Position numbers and translations under genes: made by a program. A DNA stretch of 6,269 bases from an uncultured Saprospiraceae bacterium. GTDB taxonomy: Bacteria; Bacteroidota; Bacteroidia; Chitinophagales; Saprospiraceae. The notes beneath the pieces are model-generated. The model was not told the DNA's origin, searched no databases, and was given only the letters and a program-made list of their open reading frames with translations. Location: contig CALDEO010000107.1 of NCBI GenBank assembly GCA_937942465.1, forward strand, positions 1 to 6,269. Direction: 5' to 3'. Below, piece by piece: positions 1 to 4,200 of the stretch. Positions within the stretch are counted from its first letter, which is position 1, and every line of letters starts with the position of its first letter.

Positions 1-691
1 CGTCTGTACTTATTTTAAGTAAGTATAAACCTTGGTTAAATTCTCTCATAGAAATAGATATGTTGTTCGTATCCATTGTCTGTTGCATCATAAGTTGACC
101 GTTGCTGTTAAATAATTCAATAGAATAATTGTTATTTTCTTTAACTGAAATATTTAAAAAGTCATCTGTAGGATTTGGACTTAGATTTACTTGTAGGTCT
201 TCTAAAACATTATTTGTACTACTTGTAGTTGGAGGTAATAATACAGCATCGATGACATGTACGACACCATTATCAGTAGTGATATCAGCGACAGTTACTT
301 GAGCATCATTGATAAAAACACCATCGTTGTTAATAGTAACGTTGACATCTTTGCCGTTAAGAGTAGCTATTATTTGTCCGTCTGATAAGTCAGAAGAAAG
401 AGCTGTAGCACCCACAACGTGGTAAGTTAATATAGAAGTTAGTGTAGGAATGTCATTTAATAGCGCATCCACAGTACCAGCAGGAAGATTAGCGAAAGCA
501 TCATCCGTAGGAGCGAATACAGTGAAAGGACCGTCACCCTGTAAAGTAGTTACTAAATCAGCTGCATCAAGGGCGGCTTCAAGGGTAGTATGATCATCAG
601 AGTTGATAATAACGTCTGCGACTGTTTGTGCTTTCATAAAAGTGCATACAAAAACACTCATTGTAATTAGGAGTAATTGTCTAAGTTTCAT
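1..691 (-). CDS. Secreted fasciclin (FAS1) domain protein with T9SS C-terminal sorting domain, 3' end cut by window
   Basis: Reading leftward from the ATG at 691-689, 230 complete codons are open to the window edge. Residues 1-22 form a signal peptide: basic start MKLR, hydrophobic core LLLITMSVFVCTF, then MKAQ, a common Bacteroidota cleavage context. Residues about 23-154 are one FAS1 domain, shown by the H1-like block TVFAPTDDAFANLPAGTVDA (57-76), the YHVVGA core (90-95) and the H2-like block NGVVHVIDAVLLPP (141-154). A short Ser/Thr/Asn linker follows. Residues about 167-230 match a T9SS type A sorting domain: the LSPNPTDDFLNI entry motif, a SIELFNSNGQ strand, and GLYLLKI near the end. FAS1 domains mediate adhesion to cells, matrix or polysaccharide; in the family the sorting domain leads to export through the outer membrane and often surface anchoring. 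About ten or fewer residues should be missing. No Shine-Dalgarno sequence precedes the start, as is usual in this phylum. The ligand is unknown; FAS1 and sorting-domain calls are strong. Confidence 0.93.
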   Translation of the reverse strand, partial: MKLRQLLLITMSVFVCTFMKAQTVADVIINSDDHTTLEAALDAADLVTTLQGDGPFTVFAPTDDAFANLPAGTVDALLNDIPTLTSILTYHVVGATALSSDLSDGQIIATLNGKDVNVTINNDGVFINDAQVTVADITTDNGVVHVIDAVLLPPTTSSTNNVLEDLQVNLSPNPTDDFLNISVKENNNYSIELFNSNGQLMMQQTMDTNNISISMREFNQGLYLLKISTD

Positions 692-695
692 ATTG

Positions 696-726
696 CAAAT
701 ATTTTTGATTAGTAAATTGCTTTCAA
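696..726 (-). promoter_or_regulatory. Candidate Bacteroidota-type promoter for the FAS1 gene
   Basis: On the minus strand AATATTTG (703-696) differs from the Bacteroidota -7 consensus TAnnTTTG at one base. A TTG (726-724) lies 20 bases upstream, within the usual -33/-7 spacing. The box ends only 5 bases before the ATG, so transcription would begin at or next to the start codon, giving a leaderless or nearly leaderless mRNA. In such AT-rich DNA this could be chance; the real promoter may lie further upstream. Confidence 0.28.
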
Positions 727-808
727 TGTATTATGTGCAGTTATGCTAAAAAGTGTTGCCTCGTAATTGATATTTTGTTTAATTTATTTTGACATTTACT
801 TAAACAGA

Positions 809-825
809 ATGAGACGAAGTTTCAT
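809..825. other. Compact hairpin with an alternative pairing partner downstream
   Basis: ATGAGAC (809-815) can pair with GTTTCAT (819-825) around a GAA loop: six Watson-Crick pairs and one G-T wobble. The segment ACGAAGT (814-820) is also a perfect inverted copy of ACTTCGT (844-850), so the two structures are mutually exclusive. No T-run follows, so it is not a standard terminator. It could be an operator, a transcript element of unknown role, or chance. Confidence 0.3.
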
Positions 826-957
826 ATTTACTCTCTAGGTATTACTTCGTTTGTTGGGGTTTAGTTATGGTTATACTAGTCAATAAATGGTTAAGTGAAC
901 AGTATATTGCGAATCAGGATAATACCATTGTAGTCCTAATGATTGTTGAGAAAAAGG

Positions 958-999
958 CCATTTTAAATTGAGATATTAATATTGTATTGATTTAAATGG
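958..999. promoter_or_regulatory. Nested AT-rich dyad in the divergent spacer
   Basis: CCATTTTAAAT (958-968) and ATTTAAATGG (990-999) are inverted copies with one bulged T. The perfect palindrome ATATTAATAT (973-982) lies between the arms. A dyad inside another dyad between two divergent genes is a plausible binding site for a dimeric regulator, but AT-rich DNA produces such symmetry readily. There is no matching known operator that I can name. Confidence 0.3.
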
Positions 1000-1118
1000 A
1001 GCAGTTTCTGAGGTTAATAAGTCACGTCTTTTTTCAGCCAGTAGGTAAAATGGAATTCTAAATTGTCGTCCAGTCAATAACATATTAAGATTTTTTCATA
1101 TAAATAATTTATTATATG

Positions 1119-1126
1119 TATATTTG
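1119..1126 (+). promoter_or_regulatory. Candidate -7 box of the adhesin promoter
   Basis: TATATTTG matches the Bacteroidota TAnnTTTG -7 element exactly. It would place transcription start near 1132-1134, giving a leader of about 68 bases before the ATG at 1201. No clear TTG lies at the expected -33 distance; only a T-run (1091-1096) does. The leader would start almost exactly at the base of the stem-loop at 1138-1173. Confidence 0.38.
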
Positions 1127-1137
1127 ATATACGAATG

Positions 1138-1177
1138 AAGAGTTTATAGTGTTTCGACTCACTATTTTCTCTTTTTT
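1138..1177 (+). terminator. Stem-loop with T-rich 3' flank in the adhesin leader (attenuator-like or mRNA-stabilising)
   Basis: AAGAG (1138-1142) and ATAGTG (1146-1151) pair with CACTAT (1160-1165) and CTCTT (1169-1173). They are separated by a symmetric 3x3 T-T internal loop (1143-1145 against 1166-1168) and capped by an 8-base loop (1152-1159). The 3' arm runs into Ts (1172-1177). The outline resembles an intrinsic terminator but the stem is interrupted and AT-rich. It ends 23 bases before the adhesin ATG, so it could act as an attenuator, a 5'-end stabiliser, or the end of an unseen upstream transcript. Confidence 0.33.
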
Positions 1178-1200
1178 AATAACCAGACGACTACACATAC

Positions 1201-1293
1201 ATGTCTTACACAGCAAACTACACTGGTAAGGGTATAGCCATACTTATTGGCATACTCTATCTATCTATTTCCCCCTTTTCTTATGTTTTAGCG
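1201..1293 (+). other. Signal peptide of the repeat adhesin
   Basis: Residues 1-31. A Lys at position 10 is followed by the hydrophobic run GIAILIGILYLSISPFSYVL and VLA (29-31), a signal peptidase I site before Q32. The first nine residues form a longer than usual polar N-region. The nearest following Cys is residue 37, without a lipobox, so a lipoprotein is unlikely. Confidence 0.8.
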
Positions 1294-4200
1294 CAAGTAC
1301 CTCAGGCCTGTCCATTAGGTGTCTATGCTGAACCCGTTGTTGAAGAATCTGAAAGTTCTTTTGACGCATCTAGCCAGAGTAGCATGGGTATGATGGCAGA
1401 TTGGGAGGATATGGACAACGGTATTTTTTCTGATGATTCTGAGTTGTGGGTTGATCTCCAACCTGGACAATCAAGTCAAGTGTTGACTGTAGATAATTTT
1501 AGATTTAATATCCCAGAAGGATCTCAGATCAATGGCATTCAAGTAGTATTTGAAGGGTCATCGAGTATGCAAGATGCAATCAATGAGCTAGTAGTATCAC
1601 TTAAGACAGATGATATGACTACGCTTAATCTTGCTAACTATGCCACATATGGTCAGGAGTGGCAGACCGAGGAGAGTACTTGGATCTACGGTACAGACTA
1701 CTACTTATGGAGTACCGACTGGACAATCGATATGATCAACGATCCGTCATTTGGATTAAAATTACAATTAGAGAATACATCCGATGAAAGTACGATTGGA
1801 TCTCTTGATAGAGTGAGCATTAAGGTGCATTACACTCCATTATATACCATCTGCGAACACGACTGTGTAGTGTTTTTTGTAGATGAAGTCGAAGAAGCAA
1901 CTGAATATTACTGGATTATACCACAAGGTTTTCAAAGATTATCAGGTGATTACAATCCCAATGTTATCAATATAGGGAAGACTACGGCACAAGCTGGTAT
2001 CTATGAAATGTGTGTGGAGACCACATCAGCCTCAGGTACATCTGAGCCGTGTTGTCGTGAGTTTAGAGTTGATGATTGTCGACCTTCATCGATTGGAGAC
2101 TTTATATTTGTTGATAATGATGGAGACGGGATTCAAGACCCTGAAGACCAAGGTAAAGGTAATATCGTAGTGTCTCTTTTTAATGAAAATGATGAATTGG
2201 TAGAAACTACAATTACCAATACACTTGGACATTATCAATTTGACAATATCCAGAAAGGATACTATTATATACGTCTATCGTTTGTACCATCGGGTTATAT
2301 TCCGACGCAATTCAATGCGACTAATGGATCAATGGATAGTGATCTGATGAGCTTTGGTACTGATTTAGGGACAAGACTATTTTATCTTGATCCAGGTATG
2401 TTTAGGAATGATTTTGACTTTGGATTGATAGAGTATTCTAGTATATCTGGACTTGCTTGGGAAGATAGTAATTATGATGGTGTAAGATCATCCGATGAGC
2501 CACTACTATCTATGATTACCGTTAATCTGCTTGACGCAAATGGTATTGTAGTAAGCACTACATTGACAGATAGTAATGGTGCATACACATTTATGGAGTT
2601 ATGGCCGGGCGATTACGAAGTACAGTTTGACTTAGGAGTATATTTAGTTACGTTACCTAATATAGGTTCTGATTTGATGGATAGTGACATTGATGATGAT
2701 GGAACATCAGAGATACTCACATTGACATCAGGTACAGATATTGTTGCATTTGATGCAGGTTTATATGAGACAGCATCAGTTGGCAATTTCGTATGGATTG
2801 ATATCGATAGAGATGGTATACAAGATGCTACAGATCCAGGTTTGTCTAAAACTTGGATTAAGTTATTCGATGCTATGGGTATGTTAGTAGCTGAGATGGA
2901 TGCAGATGAAAACGGATTTTTTATGTTTGATGATTTGCTTCCAGGAGACTATTATTACGTAGTGAATATATATCATGCTTTGGTACAAGTTACGGACCTT
3001 AATATTGGTGATCCAGCATTAGATTCTGATGCGATAGTAAATGCAGATGGTAATTTTGGAAGTGTTCCTTTCACATTGTCTTCTGGAGAGATAAATCAAG
3101 ACATTGATCTTGGATTTCAATACCTTCCTTCATCTATAAGTGGTTTAGCATGGATAGACAACAATGCTGATGGGGTATTAGATATGGGTGAGCTACCGCA
3201 GTCAGGATCAGTAGTATCCTTGTTAGATGGTATGGGCAACGTAACAGCAAGTACATCTGTAAGACCAGATGGTACATATATATTTGATGTTTTAAATCCT
3301 GGTGAGTATCAGATAACATTCTCACAAATAGATGCATTCTTATTTTCTCCGCAAGACGTTGGAGGTGATGATACTGACTCAGATGTCGATGAGATGGGTA
3401 TGACGATGATGATCAGCCTTGCGGCAAATGTAGATATAGAAAATGTAAACGCAGGGTATTTCCAAAAGGTAAATATCGGCGATTATGTATTCCTAGATAC
3501 TAATAGAAATGGAATTCAAGATGCAGAGGATATAGCTTTAGAAGGTGTATTTTTAGAATTATTTGATGGTAATGGAGATATCGTTTCTACTACATCAACA
3601 GATATGGATGGTAGGTATGAGTTTGCAGAGCTACTACCGGGTCAGTACTATATAAGGTCAAATGCATCAGCAGATTTCTTACCTACAACATATAACGCTG
3701 GCATGGATACTGAGTTAGACTCAGATTTACAGATTTTGGCGGGAGAATATAGAACAGACATTATTACGTTAAATTCTGGTGTAAGTACTAAAGGATTAGA
3801 TCTTGGATATCAATATATCCCATCATCGATTTCTGGATTTGTATGGGAGGATTATAATGCCAACGGTATATTTGAATCAGATGATCAGAAGAGACCACAA
3901 TTTCAAGTTAATCTATATAATGAAAGTGGGGTACAAGTAGCATCTACAACTACAGACCTTGATGGTAATTATATATTTAATAATTTAGATCCGATCGGTT
4001 ATTATGTACAGTTTGGGATGTCAGTAGATGATATTCCGACGATAGCAAATCTTGCTACGGAGGATATAGATAGTGACCTTACTACGGCTAATGGCCCGAA
4101 TACTACGGATATAATAACACTGACTGTTGGTCAAGATGTGGTAGATGTAACAGCCGGATTTTATAGAAATGCCAAAATTGGAGACTTTGTCTTTAATGAT

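Larger units (their letters stand above)
692..1200. other. Divergent intergenic region, no convincing gene
   Basis: This AT-rich stretch separates the two divergent starts and has stops in all frames at short intervals. The longest plus-strand frame with an ATG (867-971, 34 codons) has no recognisable features. The region must hold promoters for both genes. Visible structures are listed separately: a promoter-like pair for the left gene (696-726), a hairpin at 809-825, a nested dyad at 958-999, a TAnnTTTG box at 1119-1126, and a stem-loop at 1138-1173. No tRNA, direct repeat array or insertion-sequence ends were seen. Confidence 0.7.

Noticed and set aside
867..971. Plus-strand 34-codon frame starting ATG, in the intergenic region
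   Set aside because: No ribosome site or recognisable domain, and a frame of this length is expected by chance in a spacer of this size.
2800..2900. Possible intramolecular isopeptide bond Lys in the K-x-W-x-KLFDA segments of D3 and D9, as in Cna-B domains
   Set aside because: Most other domains lack a Lys at that position, and the partner Asn and catalytic acid cannot be placed by eye. Calcium binding explains stability better.
3134..3337. Minus-strand 67-codon open frame
   Set aside because: Lies fully inside the D4 coding region on the opposite strand; its composition is that of an antisense shadow.
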